Below, piece after piece: positions 13,501 through 25,218 of a DNA stretch of 64,000 nucleotides; within the stretch, counting starts at the first letter, position 1; each line of letters starts with the position of its first letter. The position numbers were made by a program, and so were the translations under genes. Source of the DNA: Apostichopus japonicus (lineage: Eukaryota; Echinodermata; Holothuroidea; Aspidochirotida; Stichopodidae); the NCBI RefSeq assembly GCF_037975245.1, contig NC_092570.1, positions 2,871,501-2,935,500 on the forward strand, read 5' to 3'. Under the pieces are notes generated by a model that searched no databases, was not told where the DNA came from, and was given only the letters and a program-made list of their open reading frames with translations.

Positions 13501-16500
13501 GATTCAATTACAAATTTATGGGAATTTTCTTCATCTTTTTAAGGTCCAAACCAGATCTTTGTTGTAGTTTGTAAAGTGAAGATATAAATTGTTCGAAGTA
13601 GGCGATACTTTGTGAATGCAATTGCAATTGAGCTGAAAATGTTTCTGTTTTTCTTGATGATATTTCAATTATTTATCCAGAGGGGAAAAGTAATATTTCT
13701 ACAAGAAAAAAACATGTGCATTTTGATGAAATTCTTAGTACAGGGAACATTGTCAGCAAAGGAAACATTCAAAATTTATAACAAAACAATAAAAGGAAAG
13801 TAAAGTTTTCAAAGAAAACATTTGTCATTAGGAAATGACAGGTCACATAATTTTCTCCAATTCTTGGAATAAGAAAAGGGGTGAAAATGATTTACATTCA
13901 AACAACCTTTTCTAGAGATAGGGGAAAAAAATATTGAGATTTTTTTTTTTTCTGTTCCATATCGGTGCCCCACTGTCTGTCAACAGAATATTCATCTAGA
14001 GAATCAAGAAAATCTTGAATTGGTGGTTCATTCATAAAAATAACAATTTTATTTTCGAAATGACGCAAGAAACCCACAGCTACCAGAAGATACTGACCAA
14101 CTGTTCTTGGATGGCTTCATCTCTCTGTCTCAAGATCTCTTCCGTTCTCGTCAGGACACCGTACTCTGATCTCAGCTCAGCCAATTCTTGTCGTTTCTTT
14201 TTGTAAGTGCTGCTCTTTCCTCGTAATTTGTTGACGAAGGCTTTGAACTGTGAACGGCAAGCAAAATACATGAAACAGAATGAGAGGTTAGGAAGCAGAA
14301 AAAGATAAGAGATAATTTTTAGAAAAGTGACTGAATGTTTATGACAGCAACCAAACAAACTCTTAAATATTTCCAACATTTATCTTGTTTGCAAATAATA
14401 AATCACTTACTTAGTCTAGAAATAGTTGCACGTTTAAGAGACAGATGAATAGTGCAAGAACAATTACTAAAACATTAGACATACTAGGAGGAGAGCGACG
14501 CATTTGTGCACTCACGAAGGACTACTTGGGTGACCTTTGAGGTTGTGATTCAATTCAACATTCATTACAACCAATGTAACAGATATAATAGTATTAACAA
14601 GGCTATATGTGACTACCTACCATAGTCATATTACAAAGAATGACAAATAAAGAATACAGAAATATAAAGAATGGTAGAGGAGATTCACTGAAAAGCTACT
14701 GAAACCTTGTTTTAGTGAACCCAATAATAATAATAGATACATATATACACATCAACATACATGTACAGTAAGCACACTTAGACAAACAATTAGGTTAACA
14801 GAACCCCAAAAATTCCATGAATTTTGTGTCCTTTCTGAAAATTATATGACTTTCTAATGCCTCACAAGATTAGTTTGTCAGTAATCAAGTTTCTTTGTAG
14901 GATTTCCAGACCCTGTTTTCATCTACAACTTTTCAGTGAAAAGGTACTAAAGCTTACATCATCTCCTTTGAGAATTTGCTCCGAACCGACATTTTTGGCA
15001 GCCTCTCGTTTCTCCTGCAATTCTTGCTGACATTGTTGGAGTTCATCTTTAGCCTCCTTCAGAGCCTCAGCTGCCGTTTCTTTCTTACCGGCGATGATGA
15101 CCGCTTGCTGACGGAAGAGGGAGAGTTTGTCATCGATGGGGTCATTCCTCATCATACGTTTCTCGATCAGATCGTTGACCTCGGAGTTAAGGTTATTTAT
15201 CTGTGGAGAGAAAAATGAAGCAGTTTAATATATTTCACCATTGTGATTAAAATATTCAATACAGAATAGATGAGGTAAGACGTCTATACCTCTGTTGATA
15301 CAAAGTACAGCAAACAATAGTAGTTTCTACTTTGAAAATTCTCAGAACATCAAGATGGCACAATGCACTGATTTATGTGAATTTCTAGTTGAGATTCGGT
15401 CAGGGCATGAACTGGGTGGGTGTGAGACTTTAACAGTTTGTACCAGGAACTTGTGTCAATTTTTTCTAACATAAAGAGGTACAAAAATTGGATGAAAACA
15501 CCTTTCCTAGGCACTTCAACAGATGTAAATCAGTAGGGAGCAAAACATCTTCTGTCAAATTGGCAAATCCGAATTTGTCGGTTATCAAATAAAATATTCT
15601 CTTACGTGAAAACTACACATTTACACCACTTACTAATACTAACTACTATTACCCATTTTTTCTCAGAGGTAAATACAAATAAATATCAAATGAAAGTCTC
15701 ACTTTATCGTGGATTTCATCCAGCTCGGACTGGCCCATAGCAGGGACACTCATCACGTTTTCAAGGTTTCTACATGCAGCCGTCATAGCCTCAATCTCTT
15801 TGGGTATTTTCTCCTCGCAGAGGTACTTGTTTACCTCATTCTCTTCCTCTAGCTTCTTCACCAGTCCTTACAGATGAGAAAACCATGAATATTAAAAATG
15901 ATATAAATAGTCAGGAACAGTTATAAGAAACAGAATCACCACTTTATTTAATGGCCTGAAGAATAAAAAGATGATTTTTTGTTTTAATTATGCCAAATTT
16001 CTGGTGCAATACATTGAGAAAATTGCTTCCTGATTGGTCTGACGACCAGACGTGTTTATAGTTGCGAAAACGAAGGGTGGCCAAAATTTTGTTGCTAAAA
16101 TGTGCTAGTTATGAGTGGTAAAACCGATACCTTAGCTCGAATATGTAACACTATGTGTGATCGGAATGTGCAGGTAGTTTGCCCAGAAGTTTCCATCAGA
16201 GATTTACTCAAAGGAATTATCAGTGACTTCTCAGAGACTGCAGCTTGTCAAGTTTTTGCAGAACTAGACGGGACAGATATGAGAGCGCTCCTCTTTTGAT
16301 TGAGGGCGTGACTGAAGATCCCCACCCGACAACTCACCTTCTGCAGTCGCCCCAACAGTGGACTGCTTTAAGTCCTGCACTTGCTTCGTTATTCGCTGTA
16401 GCTTTTGTTCTGCATGATGAAGCTGATGTAACACAAAGAGTAAGTAAAAGACTGAAAATAATTACGGATGAAAAATGCAATTTGTGCTTCAAGTTTTTAA

Positions 16501-19500
16501 ACAGACCATCAATAGCTTAAAGCTGAAGATTCTTAGCTTGGTTGACAAGCTATTCTAGGGATGGCATCAGTAATCAAACATTTTCAATTTCAACTCATTC
16601 TGAATTCCTCAGATAAATTCCATGTGGCATGATCTTGTTGAACTTTTGTGAGCAAACCTTAAGAAAATTATACAAAAGTAAAACAAAGCTTCAAATTGTT
16701 TTAGTCTATTAGTTCTGACTGTTCACCAAAAGCAAGTTTTATAAGACAATTTTAGAGCAACAATCTTAACTTTACTCCAGATGATACAGGTCTTGCTTGG
16801 CTAATTAAAATAACCAATATGGATTTTGAAGTACAAAATAGGTGTCTCGTAACAATACTTAATCTGTATCCTCCACCCATCCAAACCCTTCCAAGTCGTC
16901 TCACAGAAACCTGTTCCATTTCTGTATAAATCCCTTTACCTGATTTCTCTGGTCTTGTTTCTGCTGCATACGAGTTTGCTGCTGTTCTTGCTCATTACGA
17001 TAGTTTCTGGCAACTTCCAACATCTGCTCGTGTTTCGGGACCGTTTCCACCTACAGGGGATAAAACAAAATTCATAATTATCATACACATATAGCAGTAT
17101 TAAAACATTACTACCAACTTGGTAACTTATACCCAAATAAATAAAGGTAATTGAATCAGATTTTCCCACAAAAAAAAACAAGATTTTTACTTACTTTCCA
17201 GCATTTGGAATCTGGACAGTTTTACCCCAAATTTGCAAATATATTAGATGGTCCTCATCCTACTTAGAACCAATTTTGCAAGATGGTTTAACACATTGAC
17301 TGCCAAAGACTGCTTAGTATTTTTGCACATTTGCCAGGTATTTCGTGACATTTCCATCGTCAAAATACGGCTGATATTCTTCTTTCGACGACTGAATACT
17401 TTGCCTTCTAGTATATGCCACAACAGTGAAATGAAATGTTAAGTTTCTCATGCAAAGCAGGATACTTATGACCAAGAGAACACAAAAAAGGAGCTTTCCT
17501 TTACCTCAATACCATAAATTATTTTAACTTACCCGTTTCTTCAATCTTTCTATCCTCTTGGAGACCTGCTGTTTCTCTTCCATCATGTGGTCAATATCTT
17601 TCCTAATATCTGAGGCTGAAAAGCCAGAAGTCTTCAAATTTTCGGATTCTTTGTGAAGTATCTTGAAGGTTTCTACCAACTCCTCATACTGCAAGTCGGA
17701 CAATGAAGCAAAAAATACCAAAATAAAAATTGATCATCACAGCTGAAACATTAAGGAACAGGTGTTACAACCATTCAAACATCCTGACACAGTAGATTAT
17801 CCACAGAGTTGTAAACCAATAAATTTGCGGTTTCACCACACTGAAACTAGATATGAATTTGTCTTTATTGACTTTCCTGCTTCCAAGGGTAATGAATAAT
17901 ATGTTACTCCTGCATCAGAGAGCCTGTCACGAAACCAAACTCTTTCTGTGACACTTTCTGTGACACCTCTTTCTGTGACAACTCTTTCTGTGACACCGAT
18001 AATGAGCAATTTGGTTCAGTTTGTTAAGTTCCTGTAAGAAACATTTTTCGCAATCTCAGATAAGTTAGTTAAGTCTGTTCCACTTATTCCGATTTGGAAT
18101 GCCATTTTGTAAGTGTAAATGGGACAAGTACAGACCCTGAGCTAAACACAGAAGCACATTGTAGTGTAAACCTTTCTGAATCAAATATAACTGTTGAACA
18201 AACCACACTAACATTTATGTTCAAAGGGTAATATTGCAAACCTTGCATTGTTTATGTGACACTACAATGTAATAAAATGATGGATCTACTAATTTAAAAG
18301 ACATAGAAAAATGACCAAATGTTTCATTCTGACGAACAAAATGATCTCACCTGTGCAAAAGTATCCCCTACTTGTTCATCTTGTAAGATGTCTGGCGGTA
18401 TATCCACCTTGACGAGGTACCGGCCCAGGTACGCTCGCTTCTTCAGCTCGGGTGTTTTCTGGAAAAGCCATACCAGGATGGGGTATATGACAGGTTTGTT
18501 TGCTGATACCAAACCTTGGCGAAAAGTACTCCTGATGGCAGAAACAGATGAACTAGCATTGCAAAAAAAAACATGCAGCAACAAACCTCTGCCAACAGCT
18601 ATGAGGACTGGTCAGGAAAACTTTCATCTAAGACTTGCACTGTCATGCAATTAAGTGTGCAGGTCAAAGGTTGTACGAATTTCAAACAATTAGATATCCA
18701 GCAGCCACAAACAAATCTTTGAGCAGTCTTTGAACTGCGCACAACTCTGCTTTTTTCCCGCAATGGACACAGCAAAATGAAGCATTATACCTATCATAGG
18801 GTTAAGCTTTAGGGTTCGGAACCACCCACTGTCCTGGTAATAGAATGGTAGCCAATACAAACTGACCAATGTAACAAGTTAAGGCTTCTATGAAACCAGA
18901 AAGGCCAATGTCACTTACAATCGCGAGAGTAAAGATTAACAGCTTTTTCTAAAAACTTACGGATCTTCCGTTGGCTTGTACTTGAGGATTTTCAATTCGT
19001 TGAGCATTCGTAGTGCAGTCTGGTCAGCGCCTTCCTCCCTGATGTCCAGCTTTTGCTGGGATAACCAAAAAAAAGATGTGAAAATCAAAGTGACAGAGAG
19101 TTTTGGTGTAACAGTTGTTAATCCAAACACTGCTAGTGTCAGTTATAGTTTTATCATGATCTCTGGCTACCAAAAAATGTTTCATAACTAACCCCAAAAT
19201 GCAAAAACCCTTGAGTTTGTTAAGAGATATCAACCTTTCAGGAGCTATTTATCCTTTTTAAAAAAGGTAACAGTTGTTCTCTTTGCTTGGTCTTATTGGA
19301 TATTTCTTAGATTAAGCTGAATGCAAATAGACGTAGGATACCAAAAACATTGCATAGCAACATTCACCAAACTCTCATAGCTTGTGGCTCCTTAAAATCT
19401 TGAAGCCCTTTACCTTCGAATGTCTCAGAGTCTCTGCCATTTCAACTGATATTAAGGACTTGGTTGATCTACAATTACGATTTGATATTGTCTTACAGTA

Positions 19501-20001
19501 ATAATCATTGATGTCATTAATATCCTAATGTAGTTCTTCTTAAAGGGTGTGAAGACTAACGCAAAAAGAAACGTCTTATGCCGATAATCTGACCTAGTTT
19601 CGAATGAAGTGTAAGCAGAAGTGTTAGACACCACCATTGATCCCAGAAAATACACACACAGCTTGCTACCGTCTGCATTTTGTAGCGATCAGAGAAACAC
19701 TTCACTTGCAAGCAACGGAAAGTTAACTTTTTCACAGGGCGGCACACGGTTTGGGGCGAGTCTTAAATGCCTTTAATCATTACATCCTTAAACAATATCT
19801 ATACCACCTATAATATTACATGAGATTTACAACGCCATAAAAATTAGTTCTTCATACCTGTGGGTTGACCTCTGCCAAGACATCATTTAGCACCTGCAGC
19901 AAATGCAAGGCTTCCAATGAGTCAAAGCTGATGAGATTATAATTCCTCTTGAATGGCTCCTTGTTCAGTTGTTCAACGATGTACTTGAGTTGTTCACTCA
20001 T
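10591..20001 (-). CDS. IFT81: Intraflagellar transport protein 81, 13 exons
   Basis: Exons in transcript order: 20001..19858, 19055..18961, 18531..18351, 17688..17533, 17050..16940, 16422..16338, 15866..15703, 15200..14958, 14247..14098, 13212..13084, 12866..12690, 12356..12153, 10779..10591. They sum to 2028 nt, 675 aa plus stop; human IFT81 is 676 aa. IFT81 is an IFT-B subunit that pairs with IFT74 and carries tubulin into cilia. Seen: the N-terminal calponin-homology-like domain (about residues 1-120) beginning [20 protein letters not shown]; the conserved TFRQGLV and [11 protein letters not shown] stretches; then charged heptad coiled coil to the C-terminus, including [23 protein letters not shown] and the terminal GEDRLVL. 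Every splice phase closes. No break or missing exon is seen. Confidence 0.97.
11150..12140. repeat. 55-bp minisatellite with 275-bp higher-order period
   Basis: Units carry gatgcattcatcaacattg and continue with a cacac-containing tail; successive starts such as 11811 and 11866 are 55 bp apart. A variant unit beginning gatgcagtcatc recurs at 11646 and 11921, exactly 275 bp (five units) apart, and the variant units after it follow in the same order. The first ~490 bp is more degenerate. The array fills most of IFT81 intron 12 and stops about 10 bp from the splice donor at 12151-12152. Confidence 0.92.
12997..13019. repeat. Perfect hairpin, 10-bp stem, AAA loop
   Basis: AGTATTGGTG, then AAA, then CACCAATACT, inside IFT81 intron 10, about 65 bp from the exon 10 donor. 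The function is unknown. Confidence 0.85.
17938..17998. repeat. Short tandem repeat (ctctttctgtgaca)4
   Basis: Four imperfect copies of a 12-15 bp ctttctgtgaca unit in IFT81 intron 3. Confidence 0.75.
19544..19772. mobile_element. TTAA-flanked MITE, copy 1
   Basis: TTAA at 19540-19543 and 19773-19776 flank a 229-bp segment. Its ends are imperfect inverted repeats (left AGGGTGTGAAGACT, right complement AGGCATTTAAGACT). The interior, for example cacttgcaagcaacggaaag and ggcggcacacggtttggggc, is repeated at 24194-24454. It lies in IFT81 intron 1 and has no coding capacity. Confidence 0.7.
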
Positions 20002-20300
20002 TTTTACAGCTTGCCTTCGTCCGTTATTGATATAGACAAAGAGACAGTAGCCTACATTAGTAAGATAAATAGGATAGTTAAAGTTTAGCTGACATTTCAT
20101 ACCAATAAAGATTACTGGTTAACATTTAAATATTTCAGTCAATTCTGAAAATTTACCAAGCAAATCAACTTTGAATACTTAATTACCATTATGCCTATAG
20201 GCTAGGGCCTATTTGCATGCAAATAGGTACAAAGAAAGAAGTTTAGTATAATGGTGTATGGTAACTTTGCATGTACTCTGGGTACTGTTGTAGGCCTACC

Positions 20301-20466
20301 TTTAGAATCTGTACCATATGAATGGGAAAGCTTACTTCGAATCGGCAGAATAAGGTTAGGGGTTAGGAAGTAGGGTTAGGGAGTAGGCCTAGGGTTAACT
20401 TAGGGTTCGGGGTTAGGAAGTAGGGTTAGGGGTTAGGAAGTAGGGTCGAATGGTACGGATTCTAAA
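20301..20466. mobile_element. Foldback element with TTAGGG-like core
   Basis: The 17-bp termini tttagaatctgtaccat (20301-20317) and atggtacggattctaaa (20450-20466) are inverted repeats with one mismatch. Between them are many gggttagg and aagtagggtt motifs that resemble the metazoan telomere repeat. It is about 300 bp upstream of the IFT81 start codon. It could be a small MITE whose core is a simple repeat. Confidence 0.65.
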
Positions 20467-21205
20467 TTAGTACCCTGTTGTATATATGTCTAAATGTCAC
20501 TGATAGACACCATCATCAATAGGCCTGTTAGTGTCATGGTATATTACTAAATATTAGTATCCCAATTTCAAAAATCCCAAAGTTACATCTGCTGCCATAT
20601 CATATGTATGTAATGTGTCCATTTGTATTAAGAATATACCAATGACATTGAACCACAGGTATTTCTTCGAGATAATATACTTTTGGTTCATTATTTAACT
20701 CATTACACTACTCGTTAAATTATTGGCATAGGGGCCTCTCTATACAACTAGGCTTACATCCATGACTAGAGAAAAGGCTAGGCCATAGGCCTAGTCTAGC
20801 TACAGTAACGTGGGTAGGCCTTCGTATGATTATCGATAAGTAACATGACTACCTGTTAACAACAAAAAAAAGTCAATTATACCTGTTTACAAATATCACA
20901 AAATTGCATAACATATAACCATAAGTTTAATGCGATCATTCGTCGGATTCAATTAGTAAATTCAACTAAAATTTGCGACGTAATAGTGCCACTGTCCATC
21001 ATGTATCATACCACTACCGTACCTTTACATAGCTCTACCGGCCAGTTATGCGAGTCCGTTGCTGTGCAGAAAGTATTCGGTATCCCGGAAATAAGTAAAC
21101 TTCTGTTGCATGGCGGGAAGGTAGAACTTTGTTTGCCCATTTAGTTGCTCATAAATAGGCTAGAGTTTCAGAAAACAATGTAGAGAGGCTGAGTTGTATT
21201 TCAAC

Positions 21206-21236
21206 CAGGGAGTTGTTATGGAATAACAACTCCCTG
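21206..21236. repeat. Perfect hairpin, 14-bp stem, GGA loop
   Basis: CAGGGAGTTGTTAT, GGA, then its exact reverse complement. It is isolated in the intergenic region. Confidence 0.85.
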
Positions 21237-21454
21237 ATTTCAACACAATGCCGATAATTTTCGAATGGAATTGCATAAATGTTGCATCCTGTTACACTGA
21301 CAAATAATGACGAATTACTCAATTTTCAGTTCTTCAATAAAAAGTAATTATTACTGACGTCACCGTTAAAAATATAGAATTTCAGTGGATCGTTTCATAT
21401 TTGATTATTAAAAAATAAGTAGAAAAAATCCCACTTTGGATCTTTCCTTTAGGA

Positions 21455-22122
21455 GCATAGGCGTAGGAGGCGGGGGGCTGGGGGGGGGGGCTGCAGCCCC
21501 CAACCATTTTTTGTTGTTGAAAATTCGGGCAATATGATGAGAATTTGTCGGGCACCTATTGAAAGAAAATTCATTTGCAATTTGATTTTCAATGGTTAAA
21601 CTGATATTATTATTATCATTATTGTAACGACTTCCCCAATAATTTTAACCAATATGGAAGGGTAATAACACGGCAAATGATTGTATGTTATTGGCATACG
21701 ATGCAATAACCGATGCGTGCCTATATGATATGAAGATTAAGATGTTGAATGCGCGCAAAACGCGCGAAAAATTTTGGTGATATTTTTCGGGCAAGTCGTA
21801 ACAGCCCCCAAATCAAACTGGGCTCCTACGTACTAACACTCATACACAAGAGATGTACAGACATTATGATAATACTCATGAGTGGCAACTTGCTATACGG
21901 TCACAGAAACGACCATGAAGAGTCATTTACCTCATGCAGCATGTGTTGGATGAAGTTTTAGCCACCCCCAAATATGATTTGGATAAATAATCTCACGCAT
22001 TATTTTCTATTTATGGCCACAAAAAAACTATGCCACAAAATATTGGGGGGGGGTATTATATATCCCCACCTAAAATATTGGGGGGACATGCCCCCCCCGT
22101 CCCCCATGATCGCCGCCCATGC
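21455..22122. mobile_element. Possible non-autonomous DNA element with G-run termini
   Basis: The left end begins GCATAGGCGTAGGAGGCGGG followed by a long G run. The right end, read on the other strand, begins GCATGGGCGGCGATCATGGG and also runs into G tracts, so the termini are imperfectly inverted. The interior has fragments such as ttcgggcaa on both sides. No transposase ORF and no convincing target duplication is seen. Confidence 0.4.
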
Positions 22123-23399
22123 ATGCAGAACTCTATATTTTCTTAGGATTTTTCCGTCGGTCAATCTTTTTTATGTGCCGTACATATATCACTATGCCAG
22201 TGGTAACGTCGTACGCACATGAGTGGGCTGTTCAACGACGAAGCAAATAACGTTCGAATTCGGTTCCATCTCATGTAATTGTTGCAGCTTGCAGCACCAA
22301 TTGAAGAAACCGACATTATGAGATACATATCACAAATGCAGGTGCCCTACACACCGCGACCTATACACTCACCCCGAATATACAAAGAAGACACCATATG
22401 GGAACTCGTGAAAATCTCGGTGTATTTTGAGGGGTTGAAGTTACCGATATATCTGCGTCATGTACGGATCTGATATTCCTATTGAAGTTTGATTTGTGTA
22501 ATTTAAATACCTACACCGCGTGCATGCAGATAGTTTATTCATTCAGGCTATTCGTTAACATATATGTGACTAGCTTGAATTATATTGTTTCATTTGACAT
22601 CATACCACATATTTCCTCCAACATATGTTGAACCCGCGGACCCCTCTCCCTGCAAGCGCACCTGACCAGAGGTGTATTGCCACGACATATACGTTACCCA
22701 GGCTGCTGTTACTATGCATTAACAAAATATACGTCCCAATGCATATATGAAAAAAACTTCGTTACATAAAATACTATGTGATGATGTGGTTTTGACCCAA
22801 AGAGGCACATTTTCGATTGATTTTGGTTTCACCCAACGGATGATTATCCCTTTATGTGTTTTGTTTGACCGTGGCACAAAAGATTAACAATATGTTTTTG
22901 TAAGAAAGGTCTTCCAGTGTTTTGTGTCATGTTTATCTCTGCAAGTCACGGTCATCAACTTTAAAACCAAACGTTCGCACATGACCTCCATTTTCTTACA
23001 TAAGCTCCACGCCGACTGCTTTTACACAACGAATACATTGTACGCAGTTACAAAATTAATACACACCTCCTCGACCTGTCCTTGACAGCTACCATATTAA
23101 CATTTCATAGAATTGATAGTTAAAATACCAGGGGCGACGATCCAGGGTCGTATAACAATCCGATAGAAACAGCTGTCTGTTGCCATACGAAAACCTTTCG
23201 TAACTTATGAAGTGATCATGTATACTTTCACGTTAATTAGTTATCCTTTATCGAAGAAAAATTAACTAGTTCTGTCAGGTGAAAAGAGAAGTTGTTCTAA
23301 TCATAACATAATCACGACGTGCTGACGTTCCGATCAGAAAGTGATAATTCTGGGTACAATTTCCTTGCTTTACATGAGCAAGATCGAGTTAACCTTGAA

Positions 23400-23552
23400 A
23401 TGTGTATTATGTAACCAACTCAATTGCGCACGCGGAGTGGCCCGTGATAGTAGTGTTCATTTGGACTATCAACGTAACAAAAGGACTCTCGTTGGCAAGC
23501 TACTCAGCAGCAAGAAGCAGCAAGAAGCCAGTGAAATCTCATGAAAATCAAG
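23400..23552 (+). other. Possible photolyase 5' UTR exon
   Basis: A strong donor CAAG|GTGAGT ends here and could join the acceptor TTAG at 25187-25190 just upstream of the photolyase ATG. In that joined leader an ATG at 23541 would open a 10-codon upstream ORF that stops before the main start. This rests on splice consensus only; the 5' limit is arbitrary. Confidence 0.25.
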
Positions 23553-24193
23553 GTGAGTCAAAGGTATAACTTAGTGTCTTGATTTCTTTGGACAGGCGCG
23601 CTAACACATTTTAGGGGAACTCCTGCAGCCACCGCTGCCCACACACTCTTGCTTTTCCTTATAGGCGTAGTGGGTTAGGCTTTATAACTATGGTAGTTTA
23701 ACTACGCATAAATTATAATACACTATATTGTTGATATGATCATGAGTTAAAAACGCAAAACAAAGTGCAGGCCCTAACTATTAATGGCAGTTTGACTGCA
23801 ACTACGTAGTAGGAACAAAGTAGACCCAGTGAACTATATTGTACACCATTCCAGTTTAACTGAGGTTACTTATACTTACAGTATAGCCTAGGCCCAGGTT
23901 GTCAGTCTATTCATATACCAAACGATAGTGCACTCAGCATTTTCTTTTAAAGAATTGAATTTTAACTATTATTTCAGTCTTTTACATCAAAGGTTTACAA
24001 CCATGCACTTGCTTTAAAAGAGGCTAGCTATCAAATATCTTGGACTATTTATAGGCTGTACCGCAATCACTCACACAACACCTGTAGAGCCAAGTTATAC
24101 TGTAATAGCCTGACAATTATCAAGATTTTAAACAAACAAACTATTGTTTATCTATATTGTTAACTTTAAAGTGTTCTTCTAGATGGCTCTTGA

Positions 24194-24454
24194 ATGGCAT
24201 TGAAGACTTTGCGCACAAAGAAACGTCTCATACCGATAATCTGACCTAGTTTTGAACATTTGAGGTGTACAGAAGTGTTAAGACACCACCATCGATCCCA
24301 GAAAATATGGACATCTCAGGTCTAGAAAAAGATAACAAGGTATCATGTTTCATTACTGTCTGCATTTTGTAGCGGAAAAAACTTCACTTGCAAGCAACGG
24401 AAAGTTAACTTATTCATATGGCGGCACACGGTTTGGGGCAAGTCTTCAATGCCT
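24194..24454. mobile_element. TTAA-flanked MITE, copy 2
   Basis: Same family as 19544-19772. The right end reads, on the other strand, TTAA then AGGCATTGAAGACTTGCCCC; the left end reads TTGA then ATGGCATTGAAGACTTTGCG. One TTAA has decayed to TTGA. The copy has about 30 bp of extra interior (around atggacatctcaggtctag) compared with copy 1. Confidence 0.7.
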
Positions 24455-25218
24455 TTAAGCAAGAATTATGCAGATCAGTTTAAAGTCTCAATACGTGTTT
24501 GCTGATGAATTTCAGAAAACAAACTCACAAAGCAGATTCAATGTTTCTTCTTCTGATCAGAATGCACTCCGACCAGGTGGGTTTAATGGAGAAAAGCTGT
24601 CGCAATTGAAAGAAGAAATTTATTTTCTGTTGGCCTTATGGCCCGAAAGATTTACCATAAAATCAGTGCGACCGCCCATATCAGCTTGTTCATTTAACAA
24701 ATGTAACCTATATATGTACTCATATCGTCCAACTTTTTTGACCCAATTCCATGGACACGTCTGAAGATAGCTGTTTATTCATTGCCATGGAAGGAAATGA
24801 CACAATTTTGCTAGCTACATCGGTAAGAAAGCTACTATTCAAGAGACCTAACACAGGCTAGCCATGAAAGTGAAAGTAAGACAGGCCTTGCAAATTTGAT
24901 GATAGTTTGTAGAATCTACTGACTCGTTAAAAAATCTGGCAAATTTGATTTAGCTCAAAATGTTAAACGACAGATAAATCAATAAAAATAATGCATAATA
25001 ATATGAAAATGTCATAGAACAGTGTCAGTTTTACTGAGCTTTCAGGGCAGTATATAAGTTGAAAGGTCAAAGTTTAAATTTGGCAAAACACACATTGAAA
25101 CTTTAAATTAATTTTAAATAATTAAAACAAGCTTTTGAATTTCTTGAAGTTGGTTACCTGTACTGTGCACTATATATTTTATACTGTTAGGAATATCTTT
25201 GGAGGCTCTAAAATAATC

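Larger units (their letters stand above)
20467..25218. other. IFT81-photolyase intergenic region
   Basis: Divergent intergenic space of about 5.2 kb counted from the IFT81 start. It holds a short hairpin (21206-21236), a G/C-homopolymer-rich transposon-like segment (21455-22122), a second MITE (24194-24454) and a possible 5' UTR exon of the photolyase ending at 23552 (CAAG|GTGAGT). No conserved protein is recognised. A 64-codon ORF at 22279-22473 has no family I can name. Confidence 0.5.

Noticed and set aside
20350-20446. Interstitial telomere scar
   Set aside because: The TTAGGG-like motifs are imperfect and are enclosed by 17-bp inverted repeats, which fits a small element better than a telomere fusion.
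22279-22473. 64-codon ORF with a plausible composition
   Set aside because: No family recognised, no splice partners and no neighbours in support; length is within chance for this DNA.
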